NCBI GenBank assembly: GCA_027492275.1
Contig: JAPUFC010000044.1
Coordinates: 20,435 to 84,434, forward strand
Origin: Mesorhizobium sp.
Lineage (GTDB): Bacteria; Pseudomonadota; Alphaproteobacteria; Rhizobiales; Rhizobiaceae
DNA length: 64,000 nt
Reading direction: 5' to 3'
Shown here piece after piece: positions 10,291-20,219 of the stretch. Position numbers and translations under genes: made by a program. Numbering within the stretch: the stretch's first letter is position 1; each line of letters opens with the position of its first letter. Under the pieces are notes generated by a model. The model saw only the letters and a program-made list of their open reading frames with translations, made no database searches and was not told the origin of the DNA.

Positions 10291-10402
10291 ATGTTCATGT
10301 TACGTTCTATCGGCGGGTCGCGCTATAACATTTGTTCCGGCGGTCCTTCTTGACCGCCTGCCGGCGATGCGGCCAATCTGCGTCACGGCTGGGGGATCGG
10401 TC

Positions 10403-10867
10403 ATGCGTGGAACAGGAACATTGCCGCTGGCGGCGCTCGTCGTCGCCGTGTGCGTCAGCCCGTCGGCATGGGCGTCGGGCGGGCTGTCCTGCACGATCGG
10501 CGACGCCAGCGTCGCCGCCGAGGTGCAAGCCGGTGTCACCCGCGGCATGGGCAGCCCGATCTTCAGCTTCGCCGGCACGCTCTCGGTCAAGGCGAAGGGG
10601 CTCGGCGCGGACCTCGCCAGAACGACGTTCGAGCAGGACCACGTCGCGCAATACTGGCTGGACGGCGAGGAATTGCGGCTGCTCCTCTACCGCGAGCGGA
10701 TGCAGGGCGAGCATGGCTATGTCCAGCTCGACATCCGCACGACATCCGATCCGGACGAGGAATCCACCTATTCTGGCGCATACAGCCTGTCCGCCTACGA
10801 GAGCGCGGGCGGCGGAGAGGGCAGGACGTTCGAGTTCGACGGCAAGGTGGAGTGTTTCGTCGAATAG
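10403..10867 (+). CDS. Secreted protein of unknown function
   Basis: A 154-residue protein with a clear Sec signal peptide, 'LPLAALVVAVCVSPSAWA', cleaved after about residue 25. The mature part is mostly beta-strand in pattern, with acidic and aromatic residues and two cysteines, one just after the signal and one near the C-terminus ('VECFVE'), which could pair. GGGGGA precedes the ATG. It is divergent from the radical SAM gene. I do not recognise a family. Confidence 0.7.
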   Translation: MRGTGTLPLAALVVAVCVSPSAWASGGLSCTIGDASVAAEVQAGVTRGMGSPIFSFAGTLSVKAKGLGADLARTTFEQDHVAQYWLDGEELRLLLYRERMQGEHGYVQLDIRTTSDPDEESTYSGAYSLSAYESAGGGEGRTFEFDGKVECFVE

Positions 10868-10885
10868 GCGCGCCACCGGGTGAAA

Positions 10886-11012
10886 GCGCCCCCTCCGGCC
10901 CTTCGGGCCACCTCCCCCGTGAACGGGGGAGGATCGGCGCTGCGGACGGCCTCGACCTCGATCCTCCCCTGCGAAGCGGGGGAGGGGGACCACGAAGTGG
11001 TGGAGGGGGCGC
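10886..11012. repeat. Intergenic GC-rich palindromic repeat, family A, copy 2
   Basis: About 127 bases with outer arms GCGCCCCCTCC and GGAGGGGGCGC, and inner palindromes including CCTCCCCCGTGAACGGGGGAGG split across the left part. It matches copy 1 (4147-4264) and copy 3 (36410-36529) in layout. It lies between two convergent genes, where it may help end transcription. Confidence 0.85.
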
Positions 11013-11046
11013 GACCTGATAAGCCGGCCCGCTCGCCGGGATTCTG

Positions 11047-12018
11047 TCAGGCCGAAATGTCGATCACGCCGCATTCGCCTTCGGCGCCGCCGAAGGCGAG
11101 GCGGCGGCCTTCGCGGTCCCAGCCAAGGGCGCTGACGGCGCCCTTGCCGGAGCGGCGCAGCAGCACCTCCTTGGAGTCGGCCATGCGGGCAGCCAGCACC
11201 ATGCCATCCTCGTAGCCGACGGCGACGATCTCTTCCGCCGGATGGCAGGCGACGCAGGTGACCACGGTGTTGCCGCGCGTCCCGAGTTCCAACGGCGCCT
11301 TGCCCATCGGCCCGTCCTTGCTCGAGAAGGGCCAGACGATGGCCGCCGGCGCGCCGGACGAGGCCAGCCATTTGCCCTTCACGCTCCACGACAGGCTCTT
11401 GACCTTGGCGGGATAGCCGCTCATGCGCATGTGCTTGCCGTCGGCGAGCTTCCAGCCGTGCAGCGCGTTTTCCTGCATGGCGGTGACGAGGAAATTGCCG
11501 TCCGGCGAGAAGGTGACGGCGTTGTGGGCGCCCGCCCAGGTCAGCTCCACCGGCGCGCCTGCGGTGGCGGGGAAATGCAGCGTCGCGCCGTTGTAGCGGG
11601 CGACGGCCAGCCGCATGCCCTTCGGCGCGAAGGCCAGCCCCTCGACGGTGCGGGGATGGCTCAGTTCGCGCACCTTGCCGTCGGCGAAGCGCACATAGGC
11701 GTTGCGGCCGCTGGCATAGGCGACCGCGCCTTGCGGGCCGGCGGCCAGCGCGCCGATCCATTTGCGGCCGAGATCGGCAAGCTGCTCGACGGCGTCGCCG
11801 GCGACGGCGAAGACCTTGCCGTCCTCGCCGGCGGTCAGCAGACGGCTGCCGTCCTGGCTGGGCACGGCCGTGAGAAGCCCGTCATTCGTCCGCATGATCT
11901 TGTGGCCGTCGTCGAGGCGATGCACCGCGCCGTCGGCGAGCGCGAAATGCGGCGTCGCGCCGATGAAGGCGGCGGCAATGCAATGGGCGTCCAGGTCAAG
12001 CGGCGCGACCGTCGGCAT
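11047..12018 (-). CDS. WD40-repeat protein of the CobW operon
   Basis: A 323-residue protein made of six to seven degenerate WD40-like blades, for example 'AVTFSPDGNFLVTAMQENAL' followed by 'HGWKL', 'LSWSVKGKWLASSGAPAAIV' and 'ALGWDREGRRLAFGGAEGEC'. There is no signal peptide, so it is probably a cytoplasmic beta-propeller scaffold. Its ATG overlaps the stop of the upstream small gene (TGATG), so it is translationally coupled to the CobW operon. Alphaproteobacterial CobW genes are often followed by such a WD40 gene, but its molecular role is not defined. Confidence 0.85.
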   Translation of the reverse strand: MPTVAPLDLDAHCIAAAFIGATPHFALADGAVHRLDDGHKIMRTNDGLLTAVPSQDGSRLLTAGEDGKVFAVAGDAVEQLADLGRKWIGALAAGPQGAVAYASGRNAYVRFADGKVRELSHPRTVEGLAFAPKGMRLAVARYNGATLHFPATAGAPVELTWAGAHNAVTFSPDGNFLVTAMQENALHGWKLADGKHMRMSGYPAKVKSLSWSVKGKWLASSGAPAAIVWPFSSKDGPMGKAPLELGTRGNTVVTCVACHPAEEIVAVGYEDGMVLAARMADSKEVLLRRSGKGAVSALGWDREGRRLAFGGAEGECGVIDISA

Positions 12019-12371
12019 CAGATCTCCTCGGGCATGGTGCGCCCCTCCTTGCGCAGAACGCGGACCTTTTCAACCGGGATCGCGCCCGGATGATAGGTAT
12101 AGACCATCCAGGCGTCCCAATTGGCCCGCAGCCATGCCGCGCACAGGCCCGAGCCGGCAGCAGATCGGCTGTCCGCCGGAAAGACGTGCAGCACGAGCCC
12201 GGCCTTGTAGCCGGACGCGACGATCAGACCCAGTCCGCAGCCGTCGTCGCGCGGGTCGAAGACCATCAGGTCGACCGGACCGGAGCCGGGTCCGAGGTCG
12301 TAATTGTCGCCGAGGCGCAGGATGTCGCCGGGATAGAGGCGCGGATCGTCCAGCGCCTGGAGCAAGGGCAT
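12018..12371 (-). CDS. Small Imm45-like protein in the CobW operon
   Basis: A 117-residue soluble protein. Segments such as 'DLMVFDPRDDGCGLGLIVAS' followed by 'GYKAGLVL', and 'AAWLRANWDAWMVYTY' with a final 'IPVEKVRVL', resemble the Imm45 family as I remember it; no search was possible. It starts 16 bases after the CobW stop and overlaps the WD40 start by one base, so it is the middle gene of a tight three-gene unit. No toxin gene is visible nearby, so a metal-related housekeeping role is at least as likely as immunity. Confidence 0.6.
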   Translation of the reverse strand: MPLLQALDDPRLYPGDILRLGDNYDLGPGSGPVDLMVFDPRDDGCGLGLIVASGYKAGLVLHVFPADSRSAAGSGLCAAWLRANWDAWMVYTYHPGAIPVEKVRVLRKEGRTMPEEI

Positions 12372-12387
12372 GGTCGGGGCCGGTCCG

Positions 12388-13467
12388 TCAGGCGAGGCAG
12401 GCCTCGAAACTGGTCTTCAGCTTGCCGGCGTCGAGATCGCGGCCGATGAAGACGATGCGGCTCTCGCGCGTCTCGCCATCCTTCCACGGGCGCTGGTGGT
12501 CGCCTTCCATGATCATGTGGACGCCCTGCACCACATAGCGGTCGGGGTCGTCCTTGATGGCGACGATGCCCTTCAGACGCAGGATGTTGGGACCCTGCAC
12601 CTGCGTCACCTTCTCCAGCCAGGGGAAGAAACGCTTTGGATCGACCGCCCCGCCGCGCAGCGACACGGACTGCACCGTCACGTCGTGGATCGGCGAGACC
12701 TCGCCGTGATGGTGGTGCTCGTGGCCATGGTGGTGATGGTCGTGGTCGCAGTCCGGACCGCAGACATGGTCATGGTCGTGATCGTGCGCGTCGAGGAAGT
12801 GCGGATCGCTTTCCAGCGCGCGGCTCAGGTCGAAGGCGCCGCGGTCGAGCACCTCGGTCAGCGGCACGCCTGCGCGCTCGGTGCGGTGGATGCGGGCGGC
12901 CGGGTTGATGGCGCGCACGGTCGCCTCGACCGCGCGCAGCTCCTCCGGCGTTACCAGGTCGGTCTTGTTCAGGAGCACGACGTCGGCGAAGGCGATCTGG
13001 TCCTCGGCCTCGCGCGAATCCTTGAGGCGCAGGGGCAGGTGGCGGGCGTCGACCAGCGCCACCACGGCGTCGAGCCGGGTCTTGGCGCGCACGTCGTCGT
13101 CCATGAAGAAGGTCTGCGCCACGGGCGCGGGATCGGCCAGTCCGGTGGTTTCCACGACGATGGCGTCGAAGCGCCCCGGCCGGCGCATCAGCCCTTCCAC
13201 GACGCGGATCAGGTCGCCGCGCACCGTGCAGCAGACGCAGCCATTGTTCATCTCGTAGATCTCCTCGTCGGATTCCACGATCAGGTCGTTGTCGATGCCG
13301 ATCTCGCCGAACTCGTTGACGATCACCGCGTAGCGCTTGCCGTGGTTCTCCGAGAGGATGCGGTTGAGCAGCGTCGTCTTGCCGGAGCCTAGGTAGCCTG
13401 TCAGCACGGTCACGGGAATCTGCGCTGCGGCGGTCGTCCCGCTGGCGGTCGCGTTGGTGTCGGTCAT
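12388..13467 (-). CDS. CobW/COG0523-family GTPase, probable zinc metallochaperone
   Basis: A 359-residue G3E GTPase. Walker A is 'GYLGSGKTT' near residue 23, the metal-binding CxCC motif is '[11 protein letters not shown]' near residue 71, and the GTP-specificity motif is 'NKTD'. A striking His-rich loop with 'HDHDHDH', '[16 protein letters not shown]' lies between the GTPase and the C-terminal CobW_C domain. This arrangement fits zinc handling better than cobalamin synthesis. The ATG at 13467 has GGAGGCTCCC before it, so the longer in-frame start was rejected. It leads the operon with the Imm45-like and WD40 genes. Confidence 0.9.
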   Translation of the reverse strand: MTDTNATASGTTAAAQIPVTVLTGYLGSGKTTLLNRILSENHGKRYAVIVNEFGEIGIDNDLIVESDEEIYEMNNGCVCCTVRGDLIRVVEGLMRRPGRFDAIVVETTGLADPAPVAQTFFMDDDVRAKTRLDAVVALVDARHLPLRLKDSREAEDQIAFADVVLLNKTDLVTPEELRAVEATVRAINPAARIHRTERAGVPLTEVLDRGAFDLSRALESDPHFLDAHDHDHDHVCGPDCDHDHHHHGHEHHHHGEVSPIHDVTVQSVSLRGGAVDPKRFFPWLEKVTQVQGPNILRLKGIVAIKDDPDRYVVQGVHMIMEGDHQRPWKDGETRESRIVFIGRDLDAGKLKTSFEACLA

Positions 13468-13695
13468 GGGAGCCTCCGGGCGAACAGAGGCCTCATATAG
13501 GACGCCGGGATGCGATTTGCACCTGCCGAATCGGCGCGCCGGAAGAACGCCGGACGCGCCGGATTCGTTTGTCATCTAACTGTTATGGAGGTCTGGCAAA
13601 AGTGCCGTGTCCGCCTTTCGGCGGGCACCATGTTGCGCAGTCCCGAACCCCTGCTATTGTCCGGCAGGCCAGGCTGGAACGGTGCGGAGAGGGAT

Positions 13696-14181
13696 ATGGC
13701 CAAGGCCAGCAAGAGCATGACGATGGGCAGGCTGCATTCCGCCGCGCGGCTGGCCCGCACGGCGCTCGCCACCCGGCTTCTCGCGCACGGCTTCTATGCC
13801 GGCCAGGACCAGATCATGGTGTCGCTGGACGCCGAGGACGGGCAGACGCCCGGTCAGCTCGCCATGCGCATCGGCGTGCGCCCGCCGACGATCACCAAGA
13901 CCATCAACCGCCTGCAGGCGCAGGGCTTCCTGGAGAAGAAGGCGTCCGAGACCGATGCGCGCCAGGCGCATGTGTTCCTGACGGAAGCCGGGCGCGAGGC
14001 GATCCGCGCGATCCAGAAGTCGCTGCGCAAGACCGAGAAGCAGGCGCTCAAGGGTTTGGACAAGAAAGAGCAGAAGACGCTCGCCAAGCTCCTGTCGCGG
14101 ATCGAGGCAAACCTTTCGGGCGCCGTGGTCGAGGACGGCGCGGCCGAGGAGGACGAACCCGAGGAGCAGGTCGCCGCCTGA
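13696..14181 (+). CDS. MarR-family transcriptional regulator
   Basis: A 161-residue regulator with the MarR winged-helix fold. Visible parts are 'GFYAGQDQIMVSL', the recognition-helix region 'RVGVRPPTITKTINRLQAQG'-like (here 'RIGVRPPTITKTINRLQAQG') and the wing 'KASETDARQAHVFLTEAGRE'. The C-terminus is acidic. GGAGAGGG precedes the ATG. It is divergent from the CobW operon with about 230 bases between the starts, so it may regulate itself or that operon; its target is not known. Confidence 0.85.
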   Translation: MAKASKSMTMGRLHSAARLARTALATRLLAHGFYAGQDQIMVSLDAEDGQTPGQLAMRIGVRPPTITKTINRLQAQGFLEKKASETDARQAHVFLTEAGREAIRAIQKSLRKTEKQALKGLDKKEQKTLAKLLSRIEANLSGAVVEDGAAEEDEPEEQVAA

Positions 14182-14258
14182 ACATGCGGCGCCGCGCCGG
14201 CCCGACCGGAGCCCGTACAGAAAACCGTTGACCCCAGCCGGAACCATGGCGTAAGCCT

Positions 14259-14279
14259 CCGTTTAAACGGTTTAAACGG
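14259..14279. promoter_or_regulatory. Perfect 21-base palindrome, candidate LacI-family operator
   Basis: Half-site CCGTTTAAAC (14259-14268), a single central G, then GTTTAAACGG (14270-14279): a perfect 10-1-10 palindrome. It lies 21 bases before the proposed start of the LacI-family gene. LacI-type operators are palindromes of about this size, so autoregulation is the simplest reading. Confidence 0.65.
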
Positions 14280-14300
14280 ACGTGCCGGGGAGGGGCGGAA

Positions 14301-15323
14301 CTGGCCCAGAAGATCAAGCTCTCGACCATAGCGGACGCGCTCGGCATCTCGACGGCCACGGTTTCGCTGGCGTTGCGCGACAGCCCGCTGGTCGCTGCCA
14401 CCACGCGCGAACGCATCAAGGCGCATGCGCGCGAGATCGGCTACATCTACAACCGCCGCGCGGCGAGCCTCCGGACATCGCGGTCGGGCATCGTCGGCGT
14501 CGTCGTGCACGACATCATGAACCCGTTCTTCGCGGAAATCCTGCGCTCCATCGAAAGCGAGCTCGACCGCAGCCGGCAGACCTTCATTCTGTCCAACCAC
14601 TACGACGACCTTGAGAAGCAGCGCACCTTCCTCGACATGCTGCTGCAGCTCGGCGCCGACGGGGTGATCATGTCGCCGGCCATCGGCACGCCGCCGGAGG
14701 ATATCCGCATGGCCGTCGACAACGGCCTGCCGGCCGTGCTGATCGCGCGCACGGTGGAAGGCGCCAACGTGCCGGTCTTCCGCGGCGACGACAGCTACGG
14801 AACGGCGCTCGCCACCAACCATCTGATCTCGCTCGGCCACACCCGCATCGCCATGGTCGGCGGCACCGACCAGACCTCGACCGGCCGCGACCGCTTCAAC
14901 GGCTATCTCAGGGCGATGCAGAAGGCCGGGCTGGAGGCGAAGGGCGACTGGCGCATCCCGGGCCCGCGCACCAAGCAGGCGGGTTTCGAGGCGGCGAGCC
15001 AGTTCCTGGCGCTGAAGGACAGGCCGACCGCGGCCTGCTGCTGGAACGACCTCGTGGCCATCGGCATGATGAACGGCATCGCCCGCGCCGGGCTGGTGCC
15101 GGGCGTCGACATCTCCGTGACCGGCTATGACGATCTGGAGGAGGCGGCGATCGCCATGCCGGCGCTGACGACGGTGTGGAACGGGCAGCGCGAGGTCGGG
15201 CGGCGCGCGGCGCGCACGCTGCTCGACATGCTGAACGGCGTCGACGTCAAGCCCTCGCAGGAGCTGATCCGGCCCGAACTGCATGTGCGCCAGTCCACCG
15301 GCAAGCCGGTGGAGCGGGGCTGA
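14301..15323 (+). CDS. LacI-family regulator with probable CTG start codon
   Basis: A 340-residue LacI/GalR regulator. The N-terminal helix-turn-helix reads 'AQKIKLSTIADALGISTATV' then 'SLALRDSPLVA', followed by a hinge and a periplasmic-binding-like effector domain ('GIVGVVVHDIMNPFFAEILR', 'GHTRIAMVGG', 'SVTGYDDLEEA'). The only in-frame ATG lies inside the DNA-binding domain at 14373, which would delete most of the helix-turn-helix. In frame upstream there is no ATG, GTG or TTG with an RBS. CTG at 14301, behind GGGGAGGGGCGGAA, gives the expected N-terminus. Ligand and targets are unknown. Confidence 0.85.
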   Translation: MAQKIKLSTIADALGISTATVSLALRDSPLVAATTRERIKAHAREIGYIYNRRAASLRTSRSGIVGVVVHDIMNPFFAEILRSIESELDRSRQTFILSNHYDDLEKQRTFLDMLLQLGADGVIMSPAIGTPPEDIRMAVDNGLPAVLIARTVEGANVPVFRGDDSYGTALATNHLISLGHTRIAMVGGTDQTSTGRDRFNGYLRAMQKAGLEAKGDWRIPGPRTKQAGFEAASQFLALKDRPTAACCWNDLVAIGMMNGIARAGLVPGVDISVTGYDDLEEAAIAMPALTTVWNGQREVGRRAARTLLDMLNGVDVKPSQELIRPELHVRQSTGKPVERG

Positions 15324-15327
15324 AAAG

Positions 15328-17487
<2,160 letters not shown>

Positions 17488-17504
17488 GCCATCAGCCCAT
17501 CGCA

Positions 17505-17538
17505 AGAAAAAGGCCCGGTGTCGTCCGGGCCTTTTTTG
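17505..17538. terminator. Bidirectional terminator between dctP and dctM
   Basis: A GGCCCGG stem (17512-17518), loop TGTCGT and CCGGGCC (17525-17531), flanked by an A-run on the left and six T residues on the right. It can end transcription from both convergent TRAP genes. Confidence 0.9.
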
Positions 17539-17544
17539 TTGCGC

Positions 17545-19290
17545 TCAGTTGAAGCTGGGCGGCTGGCCAAGATCGGGCCCGGGCGCCGGAACCGCGGGCG
17601 CGGCGGGCGCGCCGTCGACCGGCGGCGGCGACCCGAACGGCGGCAGACCGAGACCGCCCGGCATGCCGGGCTGGTCGCCGCCCATCGGCGGCAGGACGAT
17701 CTCCACCGCTCCCGGGTCGACCACCGGTCCCTTGTAGTGCATCACGATCTGCGGGAACATGATGGTCAGGCCCACCATGACGATCTGGATGCAGACGAAC
17801 GGCACCGCGCCCCAGTAGATCTGCCCGGTGGTGACGGGCGCGATCTGCTTGCCCGTGATCCTGTCCAGATAGGGAACGCGTGCCGCCACGGAGCGCAGGT
17901 AGAACAGCGCGAAACCGAAGGGCGGATGCATGAAGCTCGTCTGCATGTTGATGCCGAGCAGCACGCCGAACCAGATCAGGTCGATGCCGAGCCGTTCCGC
18001 AGCCGGCGCCAGCAGCGGAACGATGATGAAGGCCAGCTCGAAGAAGTCGAGGAAGAAGGCCAGGAAGAAGACGAGGATGTTGACCACGATCAGGAAGCCC
18101 GTCTCGCCGCCCGGCAGCGAAACCAGCAGGTGCTCCACCCACAGATGTCCGTTCACGCCGTAGAAGGTGAGGGAAAAGACGCGCGCGCCGATCAGGATGA
18201 AGATGACGAAGGAGGACAGGCTGGTTGTGGACGTCAGCGCCTGGCGGACCACGCCGTAGTTCAGCCTGCCCTTGGCCGCCGCCATGACCAGCGCGCCGAC
18301 CGCGCCCATCGCGCCACCTTCGGTCGGCGTGGCGATGCCCAGGAAGATCGTGCCCAGCACCAGGAAGATCAGCGCCAGCGGCGGGATCAGGACGATGATG
18401 ACCTGCTGCGCGAGGCGCGACATCAGGTTGACGCCGAACGACCGATCGGCCAGCGCCACGACGTAGATAAAGATGACGCCGACCACGGCGCCGAGGATGT
18501 CGGCGTTCTCGCCATGCGTCGGGTAGAGGTAGACATGGGCCGCGTAGGCGATTGCCGCCGCCGCCGCCAGCGCCACGATCAGCGAGGTGACGCCGTGGCC
18601 GAGCGTGCGGGCTTCCAGCGGCAGGGCCGGCATGGATTCCGGCTGGAAGATGGATTTCGCGAAGATGTAGCCCATGTAGAGCCCGGTCAGGAGCAGGCCG
18701 GGAATGAGCGCGCCGGCATACATGTCGCCGACGGAGCGGCCGAGCTGGTCCGCCAGCACGATCAGGACCAGCGAGGGCGGAATGATCTGCGCCAGCGTGC
18801 CGGAGGCCGCGATGACGCCGGACGACAGGCGCCTGTCGTAGCCGTAGCGCAGCATGATCGGGAGCGAGATCAGGCCCATGGCGATCACCGAGGCCGCGAC
18901 GACGCCGGTTGTGGCTGCCAGCAGCGCGCCGACGATGATGACGGCGTAGGCGAGGCCGCCGCGGATCGGCCCGAAGAGCTGGCCGATCGTATCCAGAAGG
19001 TCCTCCGCCATGCCGGACCGCTCCAGCACGATGCCCATGAAGGTGAAGAAGGGGATGGCGAGCAGCGTCTCGTTCGCCATCACGCCCCAGAACCGCTCGG
19101 GGAGGGCGTAAAGCAGAGGCCAGGACAGGTTGATCGTGCCGTTCGACAGCGGCGCGAGCTCGACGCCGATGAAGAAGAACAACAGTCCGTTCGCGGCCAG
19201 CGAAAACGCGACCGGATAGCCGATCAGCAGGAAGATGATGAGCGAGACGAACATGATCGGCGCCATGTTCTGGGCGATGAACTCCATCAT
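17545..19290 (-). CDS. dctM: TRAP transporter large permease (DctM) with Pro/Gly-rich C-terminus
   Basis: A 581-residue integral membrane protein with about 12 or more hydrophobic segments. Family landmarks include 'MFVSLIIFLLIGYPVAFSLA', 'GSGTLAQIIPPS'-like 'ASGTLAQIIPPSLVLIVLAD' and 'PTEGGAMGAVGAL'. It is longer than many DctM proteins and ends in an unusual tail rich in Pro, Gly and Ala ('GLGLPPFGSPPPVDGAPAAP'). Its start overlaps the dctQ stop (ATGA), showing translational coupling. With DctP and DctQ it should form a Na+-driven importer in the inner membrane. Confidence 0.92.
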   Translation of the reverse strand: MMEFIAQNMAPIMFVSLIIFLLIGYPVAFSLAANGLLFFFIGVELAPLSNGTINLSWPLLYALPERFWGVMANETLLAIPFFTFMGIVLERSGMAEDLLDTIGQLFGPIRGGLAYAVIIVGALLAATTGVVAASVIAMGLISLPIMLRYGYDRRLSSGVIAASGTLAQIIPPSLVLIVLADQLGRSVGDMYAGALIPGLLLTGLYMGYIFAKSIFQPESMPALPLEARTLGHGVTSLIVALAAAAAIAYAAHVYLYPTHGENADILGAVVGVIFIYVVALADRSFGVNLMSRLAQQVIIVLIPPLALIFLVLGTIFLGIATPTEGGAMGAVGALVMAAAKGRLNYGVVRQALTSTTSLSSFVIFILIGARVFSLTFYGVNGHLWVEHLLVSLPGGETGFLIVVNILVFFLAFFLDFFELAFIIVPLLAPAAERLGIDLIWFGVLLGINMQTSFMHPPFGFALFYLRSVAARVPYLDRITGKQIAPVTTGQIYWGAVPFVCIQIVMVGLTIMFPQIVMHYKGPVVDPGAVEIVLPPMGGDQPGMPGGLGLPPFGSPPPVDGAPAAPAVPAPGPDLGQPPSFN

Positions 19291-19871
19291 GATTTGAGCT
19301 CCTCGACCAGCGCCTCGCCTTCCTTCTGCGCCGCCTGATGCGACGACACGAAGGGGTTCGGATCTTCCATGTCGCCGCGCATGATGGCGATCTTCTTGAT
19401 GATCTCCGAGATGCCCTGAAAACCCAGCTGGATGAAGCCCACGAGCAGCAGCGCCTTGGCCGGCCACAGGATGAGCCCGCCGGCGCTTCCCGACATCTCG
19501 CCCGAGCGGTAGGACAGGCTGACATAGGGGACGAAATAGACCACCATCAGAATGACGAAGGGCATCAGGAACAGCACGTGCCCGAGCAGGTCGATCCAGT
19601 GCTGCACCCGGCGCGAGAACATGCCGTAGACGATGTCGATGCGGATGTGCTCGTTCTGCTTCAGCGTGTAGGCGGCGGCCAGCATGAACGCCGCGCCGAA
19701 CAGGTACCACTGCAATTCCAGCCAGGCGTTCGACGACATGTTGAACGTCTTGCGGACGATCGCGTTGGCGGCGCTCACGACGATGGCGAGCAGGATGGCC
19801 CAGGCGATCCAGCGTCCGATGAATTCGTTGATGCGGTCAATCGTGGACGATATGGCAAGCAGAGCGGCCAT
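19287..19871 (-). CDS. dctQ: TRAP transporter small permease (DctQ)
   Basis: A 194-residue membrane protein with four hydrophobic helices (about residues 18-40, 50-68, 90-115 and 140-160). The DctQ signature 'WLELQWYLFGAAFMLAAAYT' followed by 'LKQNEHIRIDI' is present. The last 35 residues are hydrophilic. It is the first gene of the dctQM unit. Together with the convergent dctP it forms a complete TRAP system. Confidence 0.92.
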   Translation of the reverse strand: MAALLAISSTIDRINEFIGRWIAWAILLAIVVSAANAIVRKTFNMSSNAWLELQWYLFGAAFMLAAAYTLKQNEHIRIDIVYGMFSRRVQHWIDLLGHVLFLMPFVILMVVYFVPYVSLSYRSGEMSGSAGGLILWPAKALLLVGFIQLGFQGISEIIKKIAIMRGDMEDPNPFVSSHQAAQKEGEALVEELKS

Positions 19872-20219
19872 TCATGCTCCTCCCGGTGATCGCCGCCGCG
19901 CCCCTTTTTCCGTCGACGGTTGCAACGGTATGCGGCCGTCCATTTGACACGTCAACTCGACAGATGGCGAGTTCGGGGAACATAAGACTATAGGGGGAGA
20001 GCGGACGCGCAGGCGCCGCGACAATGCATCCGCTGCGAAACGTTCGTGCGGCAAGGCCGTATCCTCCCTTTCGTTTGTTATCCATAAGGCGCCCGGCCGG
20101 TTCGTCCGTTGCTATTTCGAATCTCACGCGGATTTCGTTTGACCGCGTGGAAAACCGGGGAAAAACTACCCGAATACACGGATGTCGAGCCTCGCGTACG
20201 TTTTCGGAGGAAGGACGGC
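19872..20219. promoter_or_regulatory. Divergent intergenic region of dctQM and the indolepyruvate oxidoreductase gene
   Basis: A 348-base non-coding region. It contains a 5-2-5 palindrome TTGAC-AC-GTCAA at 19944-19955, a shorter GTTGCAAC palindrome at 19919-19926, and an RBS (CGGAGGAAGG) for the plus-strand gene. The TTGAC palindrome resembles operators of several regulator families, for example GntR, but no regulator gene is adjacent. I see no small gene. Confidence 0.4.

Noticed and set aside
10318..10335. CTATAACATTT considered as a Zur or Fur box
   Set aside because: Only one half resembles the consensus and the neighbouring radical SAM gene is not an expected target.
14246..14254. ATG proposed as start of the LacI-type gene
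   Set aside because: It is in a different frame and reaches TAA after two codons.
17518..19338. 606-codon plus-strand frame across dctM
   Set aside because: It is the complement of membrane-helix codons, rich in Asp, Gln and Arg, without a fold signature; DctM is certain.
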